64,000 nt of DNA, taken from positions 124,001 through 188,000 of the forward strand of contig CAKRQV010000003.1 in NCBI GenBank assembly GCA_934394565.1. The letters run 5' to 3'. This DNA is from an uncultured Lachnospiraceae bacterium. GTDB taxonomy: Bacteria; Bacillota; Clostridia; Lachnospirales; Lachnospiraceae. Position numbers and translations under genes: made by a program. Below the pieces are notes generated by a model. The model made no database searches, was not told where the DNA came from, and was given only the letters and a program-made list of their open reading frames with translations. Below, in pieces: positions 8,646 to 17,000 of the stretch. The number at the start of each line of letters is the position of its first letter. Position 1 is the first letter of the stretch.

Positions 8646-9944
8646 TTATACATGGAAGATATTAAACAGTCCCAGCGTAGCGAGTACGGCTGTAATCAGC
8701 GGAATGATCAGGCTGACTACGATCATCGGATTCGGCAGATTGTCTTTGACCTCGTTATCCGGGCAGCTGGCGATGGTTAAAGCGCCACCTGTGGAAAACG
8801 GAGACATAGCTGTACTTAAGCCGCCGAAAAAGATACAGCTGTACAGTGCAATCTCATTCATACCAAGGCTTGCAGCCAGAACCGGAACCAGCGGATACAT
8901 CAGCGGCATAACTGTGGATGTGGAGCTGGAGAAGAAGCTTAAGAAAGCAGCAAACAGTACGATGGCACCCGGTACAAGGAATCTCGGGATGGAGCTTGTC
9001 AGTGCATTGGAAACTGCGTCGATCAGTCCGGCTTCACTGGCTACCTTGATCAGCATGTACACACCGACGATCATAACAATCGTATTGATCGGGATACCCT
9101 TGATGACTTTCTTTTCATCGCCCAGTTTCATGAAGGCGCATACCAGTGCACCGATCACCATGATGACCTGTGGCTGGCAGATACCGGCGAGCTGGGAAAT
9201 CACTACATTGTCTTTGATCCATGTGTTCAGAAGACTCGGAACGACCATGGCCAGGAATGCGATGATAACGATCACAAATGTTTTTTTCTGTACGGCATTG
9301 AAAGCCGGCGGTTTCTCTACAGATACTTTTTCTGCTTTAAAACCTTTGAACAGGAAGTAGAAAACAGCCAGAACGATCAGAACGATAATGATCATATTGA
9401 CCCAGATGTAATTGGACATTACCATTGCCCGTCCTTCTTCTACTTCATTGGCAATGATCAGGTTTTTACTGATAACACCGCCGTAGCCGTTGTACGGATT
9501 GTTGGAACCGATCAGGTTACCAAAACCAATACAGATGGCAGCCAGAGCCGGATTGACACCTGCAGAAATCGCCATGGCAAAGGCAAACGGTCCAATGATA
9601 GCCGGGGTGGAAGCACCTGCGCCAAGGCCACCAACGATAGCACAGACAAGTGCGATAGCGATCGGGATCAGCTTGGCATTGCCACCAAGCGCATACAGCA
9701 TCTTACGTCCGAGGACGTCCATTGTACCATTCTGTGTCGCATAGCTAAAAAACAGTGAAATCGACAGCAGATAAAATACGATTGTTGTGGGCCAGAAGGC
9801 GATAATATCGTTGATCTTCATGCCCAGTCCGAAAAATCCAAGCAGAAATGCAAAGCCCATGGCAATGATACCTGTGTTGAATTTAAATTTCCATCCGATG
9901 ACAATCGATACAATGATTGCCAGAATACATAATGTTAAAACCAT
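8646..9944 (-). CDS. MatC-like/SLC13-type dicarboxylate permease, copy 1
   Basis: This 432-residue membrane protein has about eleven hydrophobic segments. The N-terminal 150 residues resemble the MatC (malonate/dicarboxylate carrier) N-terminal domain: GWKFKFNTGIIAMGFAFLLG, then TQNGTMDVLGRKM and a glycine-rich GGLGAGASTPAIIGP loop. The C-terminal half has FLSFFSSSTSTVMPLMYPLVP and GGLSTAMSPFSTGGALT, the serine-rich substrate and sodium-site hairpins of ion-transporter-superfamily permeases. It is closely similar (most residues identical by eye) to the protein at 12806-14101. The start has an AAGGAAAGGGTG site. The substrate is a carboxylate by family; which one is unknown. A 12-base palindrome AGAAGCGCTTCT (9987-9998) lies in its promoter region. 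Confidence 0.82.
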   Translation of the reverse strand: MVLTLCILAIIVSIVIGWKFKFNTGIIAMGFAFLLGFFGLGMKINDIIAFWPTTIVFYLLSISLFFSYATQNGTMDVLGRKMLYALGGNAKLIPIAIALVCAIVGGLGAGASTPAIIGPFAFAMAISAGVNPALAAICIGFGNLIGSNNPYNGYGGVISKNLIIANEVEEGRAMVMSNYIWVNMIIIVLIVLAVFYFLFKGFKAEKVSVEKPPAFNAVQKKTFVIVIIAFLAMVVPSLLNTWIKDNVVISQLAGICQPQVIMVIGALVCAFMKLGDEKKVIKGIPINTIVMIVGVYMLIKVASEAGLIDAVSNALTSSIPRFLVPGAIVLFAAFLSFFSSSTSTVMPLMYPLVPVLAASLGMNEIALYSCIFFGGLSTAMSPFSTGGALTIASCPDNEVKDNLPNPMIVVSLIIPLITAVLATLGLFNIFHV

Positions 9945-10205
9945 TGTTACACCCTTTCCTTATGTTTTTTGTTAAACTGTCCAAACAGAAGCGCTTCTCT
10001 TATACCCGTATTGTATCATTTCACCATGGGTATTTCCACTTTGCTGTTCTTTCTGACCATTTTTTGTGTCCGATGCATAAGTTATCCGAATGGTTTTATT
10101 CAGACCGCACATCCTGTCATTTTCATGACGAATCCCGGTTTGTATTCTTGTTTTCCTAGTTCCGCAATGGTATATTGGATGAAGAATCACACAAAGGAGA
10201 CAGGT

Positions 10206-11138
10206 ATGACACAGGACGAATTTTATCAGCATCTTGACACTTTATATGAGACCGGAGACCCGAAAGAGGTCGAGCGTTTCCTTACCTTTCATGTTGACTT
10301 TTATAAAAACGGAGAAACATTAAATCCTCCGCTTCTGATTGCTGCCCTAAGTGAACTTGGCGGCTTTTACCGTGGGGTGAGCCGGTATGAAGAATCTGCC
10401 GACTGTTTCCAGCAGACGCTGGATCTCGTCGGTACATACAAAGGCACCGATTCCATGGCCTATGCAACGACACTGAACAATCTTGCCGGTACATACCGGT
10501 TAATGCAGGAACCGGAAAAAGCGGAAAACTGTTTTCTGGAGGCCCGCAGACTGTTTGAGGACCATGGGACCACGTCCCACTATCTGTATGCATCCGTACT
10601 GAACAATCTGGCACTTTTATACCTTGGTGAGGGGCGAAAGGATGAGGGAATCGACCTGCTGTGCCAGTCCACGGATCTGATGAAGCAGCAGCCGGGACAT
10701 GAAGAGGAGGTCTGTACCGGTATTTTGAATCAGGCCTATTATTATCTGGAAACAGGGGATATCGACCAGGCTCTGTCTCTTGTCAAAGAAGCCATCAATG
10801 GCTTTACAGCTCTTCCATATAAAAGTACACATCTTGCCTCTGCCCGGGCACTTTTAGCCCAGCTTCTCTTCCGTCTCGATCAGGCCGAAGAAGCTGAAAT
10901 ACTCTACCGTGCCGTGCGGACAGATATCGTTTCTGTTTTCGGCAAAAACGCAGACTACTACTTTGCCACCAAGAGCCTTGCTGTTGTCTGCGAAGCTCTG
11001 GGAAAAATGGAGGAAGCTCTGCAGCTTTCCGAAGAAGCCGTTGATATTCTTTCTGCTCTTTACGGAGAAAACAGCCCACAGGTGCAACAGGAAAAAGAGG
11101 CTCTGGCTCTCACAAGACAGCGCCTGACACTTGCATGA
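10206..11138 (+). CDS. Tetratricopeptide-repeat protein, first gene of a TPR-DUF4037-DUF4125 operon
   Basis: A start at 10206 is chosen because a CAAAGGAGACAGGT site sits just before it; a longer frame reaching back to a TTG at 9969 has no such site. The 310-residue soluble protein is built from paired helices of the TPR type, with repeats around residues 55-95 (GGFYRGVSRYEESADCFQQ), 98-140 (ATTLNNLAGTYRLMQEPEKA), 142-185 (ASVLNNLALLYLGEGRKDEG) and further copies to the C-terminus, close to the kinesin-light-chain style. TPR arrays bind other proteins. The stop codon overlaps the next start (ATGA), so the two proteins are translationally coupled and probably act together. Confidence 0.88.
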   Translation: MTQDEFYQHLDTLYETGDPKEVERFLTFHVDFYKNGETLNPPLLIAALSELGGFYRGVSRYEESADCFQQTLDLVGTYKGTDSMAYATTLNNLAGTYRLMQEPEKAENCFLEARRLFEDHGTTSHYLYASVLNNLALLYLGEGRKDEGIDLLCQSTDLMKQQPGHEEEVCTGILNQAYYYLETGDIDQALSLVKEAINGFTALPYKSTHLASARALLAQLLFRLDQAEEAEILYRAVRTDIVSVFGKNADYYFATKSLAVVCEALGKMEEALQLSEEAVDILSALYGENSPQVQQEKEALALTRQRLTLA

Positions 11139-12067
11139 ACGGGCTGACGCTGGCAGAACGGTATTTTACAGCATACGGGCTGCCCATGTTAAAAAACAGC
11201 TTTGCCGACCGTATGGACCGGATTGCCTGCGGGCTGGCCGGTGAGGGATCGGAATGTTTTGGATTTGATGACGAATTGTCCAGGGATCATGACTGGGGTG
11301 CCGCTTTCTGCCTCTGGCTGACAGATGATGACTACGCTGCCTTTGGACAGGATCTGGCAGAAGCCTATAATGCTCTGCCGGATACCGTGGATGGTTTCAG
11401 TCGCCGGAAAGAATCCCCTATGGCAGCCGGGCGCAGCGGTGTGCTTCGCATTTCTGATTTTTATGCCCGCTTTACCGGCTGTCCAGATGGTCCTCATTCG
11501 CTGGCCGAATGGCAGCGGATTCCCGAATCGTTTCTGGCTGTTGCCGCAAACGGCAGAGTCTTTTCTGACCCGCTTGGCCGTTTCAGCAGCATACGCCGCC
11601 GTCTTCTGGACTTTTATCCGGAAGATATCCGGCTGAAAAAGCTGTCATACCAGTGTCACCGCATGGGGCAGGCCGGACAGTATAATTATGTCCGTCTCCT
11701 CAGACGTAATGACGCTGCAGCTGCCCTTCTCGCGTTATCTGAATTCAGTGAGGCAGCCATGAAAACCGTATATCTGCTGAACCGCCGGTATGCGCCCTAT
11801 TATAAGTGGATACGCAGAGGGCTCACACAGCTGGATCGATTATCTGGGCTTGGTGAAGAGATCGATGCATTATGTGCTTTGCCGCCGCTTTCACCCCGGC
11901 ATGTGAAACAGATCGAAGCCATCTGCAACGATGTCCTTGCAGAATTGTTTCTGCAAAATCTGACCGCTGACAAAAGCACCTTTCTCTGTGACCAGAGTTT
12001 TGCACTCTTGCAGAACATACAGGATCCGTTCTTACAGTCACTCCCGGTCAGCATGGACTGCTGTTGA
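11135..12067 (+). CDS. DUF4037 protein with nucleotidyltransferase-like motif
   Basis: This 310-residue protein matches DUF4037. Residues 34-53 (GEGSECFGFDDELSRDHDWG) contain GS followed about eleven residues later by DHD, the metal-binding pattern of the DNA-polymerase-beta/minimal nucleotidyltransferase fold. The C-terminal half is all helical, rich in aromatic and arginine residues, like the helical domain that accompanies kanamycin-type nucleotidyltransferases. The family is uncharacterised; nucleotidyl transfer to a protein, RNA or small molecule is an inference. The start overlaps the TPR stop by four bases. The DUF4125 gene follows after 33 bases. Confidence 0.82.
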   Translation: MNGLTLAERYFTAYGLPMLKNSFADRMDRIACGLAGEGSECFGFDDELSRDHDWGAAFCLWLTDDDYAAFGQDLAEAYNALPDTVDGFSRRKESPMAAGRSGVLRISDFYARFTGCPDGPHSLAEWQRIPESFLAVAANGRVFSDPLGRFSSIRRRLLDFYPEDIRLKKLSYQCHRMGQAGQYNYVRLLRRNDAAAALLALSEFSEAAMKTVYLLNRRYAPYYKWIRRGLTQLDRLSGLGEEIDALCALPPLSPRHVKQIEAICNDVLAELFLQNLTADKSTFLCDQSFALLQNIQDPFLQSLPVSMDCC

Positions 12068-12100
12068 TTATGTTTCATTTATTTTGAAAGGAAGTTTACG

Positions 12101-12709
12101 ATGTCACTTACAGACCGTATTATCGAAAAAGAATTTTCCATGTTTACCACTGTGAATCAGGGGCATGACCGTGCCGACTGTCAGGATGATAAAGAAACCT
12201 TTACGATTATGCGAAAAAGCCAGTTCAGTGCTTATGACATCCTTACGCTTGAAAGTTACCTGCAGGATCTTCTGGCAGCCGAAGCCGGCCACCGCAATCT
12301 GGTTACGGAAAAATACGCCTGGATGATGGCCAAAACCGCACCGGCAGACTTCGTAAAGATCCGAGATCTGCTCCCTGCCATTTCCGACACCAAACAAAAG
12401 CTTGTACAGGACATTCTCAACATCTACGGTCAGTGGACACAGGAGTTCTACCGTCTGTACCCTCATCTGTCCGGACAGGGACGCTCGTTTGATGATGACA
12501 GCCAGTCACCACTCGGTGCGACCTCTTCCATGACGTATATGGAAGGTGAGCTTCTCACCTATTCAGAGCATACCCTGAAAGCATTGTATGCGCACCAGCA
12601 GATGCTCCTTGCACAGGGAAAAAACATGGTTCTGGCCATTATGCTGGCCACAGTGCAGGCGTATGGTTATGCCTCACTCACCGATGCGGAATTTCATCTC
12701 AACGCATAG
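12101..12709 (+). CDS. DUF4125-family protein, third gene of the TPR-DUF4037-DUF4125 operon
   Basis: This 202-residue soluble protein has the conserved DUF4125 block near the N-terminus: VNQGHDRADCQDDKETF, then MRKSQF, LESYLQDL, RNLVTEKYAWMM. The mid-region is an alpha-helical LPAISDTKQKLVQDIL segment; the C-terminus is helical and mixed. No catalytic motif is known for the family, and I can name none. The invariant-looking RADCQDD and EKYAWMM segments suggest a binding or active site. It begins at a GAAAGGAAG site 33 bases after the DUF4037 gene and ends before a strong terminator, so the operon is three genes long. Confidence 0.82.
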   Translation: MSLTDRIIEKEFSMFTTVNQGHDRADCQDDKETFTIMRKSQFSAYDILTLESYLQDLLAAEAGHRNLVTEKYAWMMAKTAPADFVKIRDLLPAISDTKQKLVQDILNIYGQWTQEFYRLYPHLSGQGRSFDDDSQSPLGATSSMTYMEGELLTYSEHTLKALYAHQQMLLAQGKNMVLAIMLATVQAYGYASLTDAEFHLNA

Positions 12710-12731
12710 CCTCTCACATTCTGACATATCA

Positions 12732-12767
12732 GAAATAGCTCTGCCTTTGACGGGTCAGAGCTATTTC
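12732..12767 (+). terminator. Terminator of the TPR-DUF4037-DUF4125 operon
   Basis: A perfect 12-base stem GAAATAGCTCTG with CAGAGCTATTTC around a 12-base loop, followed by CCTTTATT, ends the + strand operon. The convergent MatC-like gene may share it. Confidence 0.85.
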
Positions 12768-12805
12768 CTTTATTGGACAGTTTCGAAAAAAGAAAATTGT
12801 CATTA

Positions 12806-14101
12806 TTAAACAGCAAACAGATTAAACAGACCAAATGTAGCCGCCACTGCTGTTATTACAGGAATGATCAGACTGACAATAATCATCTGATTTGTCAATT
12901 GTTCCTTCACCTCATTATTCGGACAGCTGGCGATTGTCAGTGCACCACCTGTAGAAAATGGTGACATTGCAGTTGTCAGGCCACCGAAGAACACACATGA
13001 ATACAAAGCAATGGGATTTAATCCAAGTCCGGTAGCCAGTGCAGGCACTAACGGATACATCAGAGGCATAACCGTAGATGTCGAACTTGAGAAAAAGCTC
13101 AAAAAAGCTGCAAACAAAACAATCGCCCCCGGCACTAAGAATGCAGGTATCGAACTGGACAATGCATTGGCCACAACATCAACCAGACCTGCTTCACTCG
13201 CAACCTTGATCAACGAATATACACCTACAATCATGACGATTGTATTCATCGGGACAGAACGTATGACTTTTTTTTCATCTCCCAGTTTCATAAACGCACA
13301 TATAAGAGCACCAAAAATCATGATTACCTGCGGCTGGCAGAAACCTGCCAGAGTTTTTACGACAGGTGCCTTCACCCACACATTTAACAGACTAGGAATT
13401 ACCATCAGGGCGAATGCAACAAGTACCACAACAAAGGTTTTCATCTGTATTGCAGAAAATTTCGGTGGTTTTTCAACAGCCACTTTCTGTGCCTTGATTC
13501 CTTTATAGAGGATATAGAAAAACACAATCACAATGGCAGCTATAATCGCAGCATTAGCCCATGTAAAATTTGCCATTTCCATCGCTGTGGCTTCATCTAC
13601 ACCATTTTCAAGAATCAAATTCTTTCCAATCACGCCACCATATCCGTTAAACGGATTACTCGAACCCATAATGTTACCGAAACCTATACAGACCGCTGCC
13701 AGTGCCGGATTTACTCCGGCTTCAATAGACATGACAAAAAAAAAAGGTCCGACGATAACCGGTGTTGAGGCCCCTGCTCCAAGACCTCCCACAACTGCAC
13801 ATACAATCACAATAGCCAGCGGAATCAATTTTGCATTGCCGCCAAGCACATACAGCATCTTTTTTGCCAGTACGTCCATCGTTCCATTCTGTGTCGAATA
13901 GGAAAAAAATAATGAGATACAGATCAGATAAAATACAATCGTTGTCGGCCAGAATGCAATAATATCTCCTATTTTCATGCCCAGACCGAAAAATCCAATC
14001 AGGAATGCAAATCCCATGGCAATAATACCTGTATTCAATTTTAATTTCCACCCTACGGCAATCGATATAATGATTGCCAAAACAGAAACTGTTAATACCA
14101 T
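12806..14101 (-). CDS. MatC-like/SLC13-type dicarboxylate permease, copy 2
   Basis: This 431-residue protein is a close paralogue of the permease at 8646-9944, with the same MatC-like N-terminus (GWKLKLNTGIIAMGFAFLIG, TQNGTMDVLAKKM) and the same serine-rich FLSFFSSSTSTVMP and TAMSPFSTGGALT segments. Differences cluster in loops and in the 195-230 region. It is the second gene of a two-gene operon with the URO-D gene 51 bases upstream, which suggests the permease takes up the substrate or exports the product of that enzyme. The site GGAGGAGAGGGT precedes the start. Either copy may differ in substrate. Confidence 0.84.
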   Translation of the reverse strand: MVLTVSVLAIIISIAVGWKLKLNTGIIAMGFAFLIGFFGLGMKIGDIIAFWPTTIVFYLICISLFFSYSTQNGTMDVLAKKMLYVLGGNAKLIPLAIVIVCAVVGGLGAGASTPVIVGPFFFVMSIEAGVNPALAAVCIGFGNIMGSSNPFNGYGGVIGKNLILENGVDEATAMEMANFTWANAAIIAAIVIVFFYILYKGIKAQKVAVEKPPKFSAIQMKTFVVVLVAFALMVIPSLLNVWVKAPVVKTLAGFCQPQVIMIFGALICAFMKLGDEKKVIRSVPMNTIVMIVGVYSLIKVASEAGLVDVVANALSSSIPAFLVPGAIVLFAAFLSFFSSSTSTVMPLMYPLVPALATGLGLNPIALYSCVFFGGLTTAMSPFSTGGALTIASCPNNEVKEQLTNQMIIVSLIIPVITAVAATFGLFNLFAV

Positions 14102-14151
14102 ACCCTCTCCTCCATTTCTATGTCTTTCAATTTTCTTTTTTCCGTTTTATC

Positions 14152-15150
14152 TCATAACTGTCTCTTTATTTCATGTGTTTTATAAAAATCTTTACCGTAT
14201 CTCAGTCCTTCTTCTCTGAGCATCAGTACCCGTCGCATTGTTTCTTCCGGTGTTTTTCCTTCTACAATGTGATTCCCCAGAATATAACTTCCATATGGGG
14301 CATATGTATCCATACAGCGATGAAGTTCCGTTATCATCTGTTCATCTGTAGAATCCAGCATGGCACATGGACCATTTGTATTATATCCACCGATCAACGT
14401 GATTTTATTCCCATATGCCTGCAATATACCCACAATATCGTTATACGGCTGTACGGAACTCCAGGCAACAGCACCTTCTTTTATGAACTCCGGCAACAGA
14501 CGCTCTGCCCTTCCACAGCAATGCTGGATCGGTTTTGCTCCGATTTCATAAATAGCTCTGTTAATGGCCATGTGTTCGGGCTGTATAAATTCTTCATATT
14601 GTTCCATCGTCATAAAAGGGCCGGAATCAAAGGCACAGTCATCAAATGTAACCACATAATCCGGTTTATAATACTTTGCGATCTTTTCCAGATATTTCAG
14701 ACGATACTCTGTGAATGCTTTAAAATACTCATGACAGGCTTCTGGTTCTTCTTCAAAAGCCGCAAGCACTTCTTCATAGCCCATCAGATCCAGAATACGC
14801 TCAAAAGGTCCATTTCCCATACCGTATTCAACGACCTGTTCCGCACGGTTACAACGTTCCATTTCCTTTTCCGCTTTTTTTTCCCAGTCAATCCCCTCAA
14901 TATCTGGAAATGTCACTTGTTCTTTCCATCTGGTGATATCCGTCAGCACAAAACATCCGGGAACCGGTACCTGTGCACCATGATCCGTAGCCCAGACCGT
15001 TCCAAACCCATCTTTTCCACCTCCAACGGGTCCCTTTTCAAACACATCTCCCAGCCCGACATTATATCGAACGGGTTTTGAATATATAGGAACCTGTTCA
15101 GGCATCCCATGTTCCATGGCGATCATATAATTTTCTTTCAGACTTTTCAT
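14152..15150 (-). CDS. URO-D-family protein, probable methylcorrinoid/one-carbon methyltransferase
   Basis: About 332 residues from the start at 15150 (MKSLKENY), chosen for a GGGG site seven bases upstream; frames beginning at 15162 or 15240 are possible but less supported. The protein has the URO-D fold with a clear PIQHCCGRAERLLPE element near 240, resembling the HxCG metal-binding turn of MtaA/MtbA-type methyltransferases, followed by VQPYNDI and LIGGYNT strands. It is only distantly like the URO-D protein at 571-1581. It begins a two-gene operon with a MatC-like permease and is divergent from a PucR-type regulator. The reaction is not identified; no corrinoid protein gene is seen nearby. 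Confidence 0.8.
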   Translation of the reverse strand: MKSLKENYMIAMEHGMPEQVPIYSKPVRYNVGLGDVFEKGPVGGGKDGFGTVWATDHGAQVPVPGCFVLTDITRWKEQVTFPDIEGIDWEKKAEKEMERCNRAEQVVEYGMGNGPFERILDLMGYEEVLAAFEEEPEACHEYFKAFTEYRLKYLEKIAKYYKPDYVVTFDDCAFDSGPFMTMEQYEEFIQPEHMAINRAIYEIGAKPIQHCCGRAERLLPEFIKEGAVAWSSVQPYNDIVGILQAYGNKITLIGGYNTNGPCAMLDSTDEQMITELHRCMDTYAPYGSYILGNHIVEGKTPEETMRRVLMLREEGLRYGKDFYKTHEIKRQL

Positions 15151-15223
15151 AGTATTCCCCATTAGAATGATGATCTGTCCATTCTTTCCTTTCTCTGTTT
15201 TTCTATATTGTATTTTATTTTTG

Positions 15224-15241
15224 TATGTATTAAAATACATA
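15224..15241. promoter_or_regulatory. Palindrome between the URO-D operon and the PucR-type gene
   Basis: The perfect arms TATGTATT and AATACATA surround AA. The site lies in the only AT-rich space between the divergent genes and overlaps the likely -35 region of the URO-D operon, so it is a candidate operator for the adjacent regulator. Confidence 0.45.
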
Positions 15242-15273
15242 AGAGTATTGTAATTTATTTAGTTTTTTACTAC

Positions 15274-15296
15274 ATAATGTCGAAAGGACACATTAT
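15274..15296 (+). promoter_or_regulatory. Leader hairpin presenting the ribosome binding site of the PucR-type gene
   Basis: ATAATGT and ACATTAT pair across a loop that holds the GAAAGGA site of the gene starting at 15300. The spacing to the start is long (about 11 bases). The hairpin may tune translation; this is inference. Confidence 0.35.
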
Positions 15297-15299
15297 CAC

Positions 15300-16880
15300 A
15301 TGCTTACAGTTCCTGATTTCTATCTGACACCTGAGTTACTTCAATGGGAATTATCTCAACATGGTTTTTCCTGTAAAACAGCTGCTAAAAGTTTCTTACT
15401 TTCTCCTTGTCTGCAGCGTTGTCGGTTATATACACATACTACAATCTGTGAACCACATACACTGTATCTCATAGGTTCACTTGAAGTCTGGATGTCTTTG
15501 CCTGCCAGTGCTTTTACAGACAATATGTTTCTTTTAGTGCTGGCAGAAGATCAGATACTTCCACTGAACTTTCCCTGTATGCTTCTGACTACTGCGTTAC
15601 CTCTTACTGTCATCTACGAAAAGATTCTGGATATTTTTGACGCCTACCGACACTGGGATGACGAATTAAAAAAAGAACTGCTAAATGGCCGCTCTATTCC
15701 TGACTTTTGCGAAACAGTATTTCGTTTTCTACAGATTCCCCTGACCGTTACGGACGCTCATTTTCGTATTCTTGCAAGACCGCACCATGTCGAAGGGGTA
15801 CATTCCGCACTTTACCATGATACTGAAACTGGCGGTTACTATTATCCGCAGTCGCTCCGTACAGAAATGCATACTGATCCTTCTTTTCAAAACACCCTGA
15901 CAACCTCTAAGGCCCAGTGGTGGACGGTTTCAGATACAGAAATCGCTCTATATTGTAATCTTCGAGACTCACAGGGAAACTTTGAAGGGCGGCTTGTTTT
16001 TCGTTCTTCTAAAATAAAATTACAAAATTTTCATATGCAAATTATGGATTATCTTGCACAATATCTGGAAATTCTTTTTGAAACGATTCATAACGACAAC
16101 CAGATGCCTGATAAACATAGCATCGGTGCATGGATGACCAGCTTTCTCTTTAACAAAACGCAGCCCGATAACACACACTATGTTTTACAGACCAAAGGTT
16201 GGAAATCTAATGATCAATATCTCTGTCTGTGTCTTTGCAAATTTACCACCCATATACAGTCACCACCTGAGCCTTTAGAGTATCTTTTTATTCATACGCT
16301 GTTTCCCGACAGTGGTTCCTGTATATATCAGAACCATTATGTAGTTCTCCTTAACATGAGCCGTATGCAAATGCGCATACGGGATATCGAATTACAGATG
16401 TCCCCCTATATCAGAGAGGGACTTCTCAAAATGGGAATCAGTGATCCATTTTATGATTTTTCTCAGTTCAGAGCATACTATGCCCAGGCACAGTTTGCAC
16501 TCAATTGGATTCTTCAACCAAGTCAGTCCCTATGGTCTTTCCCTTTTTATAAATGTGCCCTGCAAGCCATGCTTGACCAGCTGGAAATGACATCTTCCTC
16601 TTTTTATCTGATTTCAGGGAAACTGGATCAGCTGGAAACAGTCGACAAAACACACCATTCCACGCTATATGAAACACTCAGAGTCTATCTTGCAAACGAA
16701 CGCAATATCAAGTATACCGCCGCACACTTTCAGGTACATCGCACAACCATATATTACCGTCTTGAACAGATCACCGAACTGTTGCACCTGAATCTAGATG
16801 ACTATGAAACAAGATTGTATCTGCTTTTGTCTTTTGCTCTGAAAGACCGACTTTCAGCAAACTCTGTACACCCTACATGA
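15300..16880 (+). CDS. PucR-type transcriptional regulator, paralogue of the 3330 gene
   Basis: This 526-residue protein has the same length and domain order as the regulator at 3330-4907. The C-terminal HTH_30 (about 455-515) reads LYETLRVYLANERN then TAAHFQVHRTTIYYRLEQI. Shared blocks include YRHWDDEL, GWKSNDQYLCLCL and an IREGLLKMGISDPFYDFSQFRAYYAQAQ segment that matches the same region of the first regulator. It is divergent from the URO-D/MatC operon, as the first is divergent from the GPH/URO-D pair; this symmetry argues that each controls its own module. The N-terminal domain probably senses the inducer, which is unknown. Confidence 0.85.
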   Translation: MLTVPDFYLTPELLQWELSQHGFSCKTAAKSFLLSPCLQRCRLYTHTTICEPHTLYLIGSLEVWMSLPASAFTDNMFLLVLAEDQILPLNFPCMLLTTALPLTVIYEKILDIFDAYRHWDDELKKELLNGRSIPDFCETVFRFLQIPLTVTDAHFRILARPHHVEGVHSALYHDTETGGYYYPQSLRTEMHTDPSFQNTLTTSKAQWWTVSDTEIALYCNLRDSQGNFEGRLVFRSSKIKLQNFHMQIMDYLAQYLEILFETIHNDNQMPDKHSIGAWMTSFLFNKTQPDNTHYVLQTKGWKSNDQYLCLCLCKFTTHIQSPPEPLEYLFIHTLFPDSGSCIYQNHYVVLLNMSRMQMRIRDIELQMSPYIREGLLKMGISDPFYDFSQFRAYYAQAQFALNWILQPSQSLWSFPFYKCALQAMLDQLEMTSSSFYLISGKLDQLETVDKTHHSTLYETLRVYLANERNIKYTAAHFQVHRTTIYYRLEQITELLHLNLDDYETRLYLLLSFALKDRLSANSVHPT

Positions 16881-17000
16881 TGCGCCATTTGCTATTTTCA
16901 AAAAAATAGTGTAGACTGTCTCAGTTACAACTTCCTATAGAAAACTGTCGATGACAGCTTCTGCAATTTGCAAAACGACTAACAACACACGAGGTTTTTT

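Noticed and set aside
9969..10205. N-terminal extension of the TPR protein from a TTG
   Set aside because: The extension has no TPR pattern or ribosome site; ATG at 10206 has a strong site.
14173..15081. A 302-codon open frame on the + strand
   Set aside because: It is antisense to the URO-D gene; its product is rich in Phe, His and Cys with no domain, while the minus frame shows full URO-D motifs.
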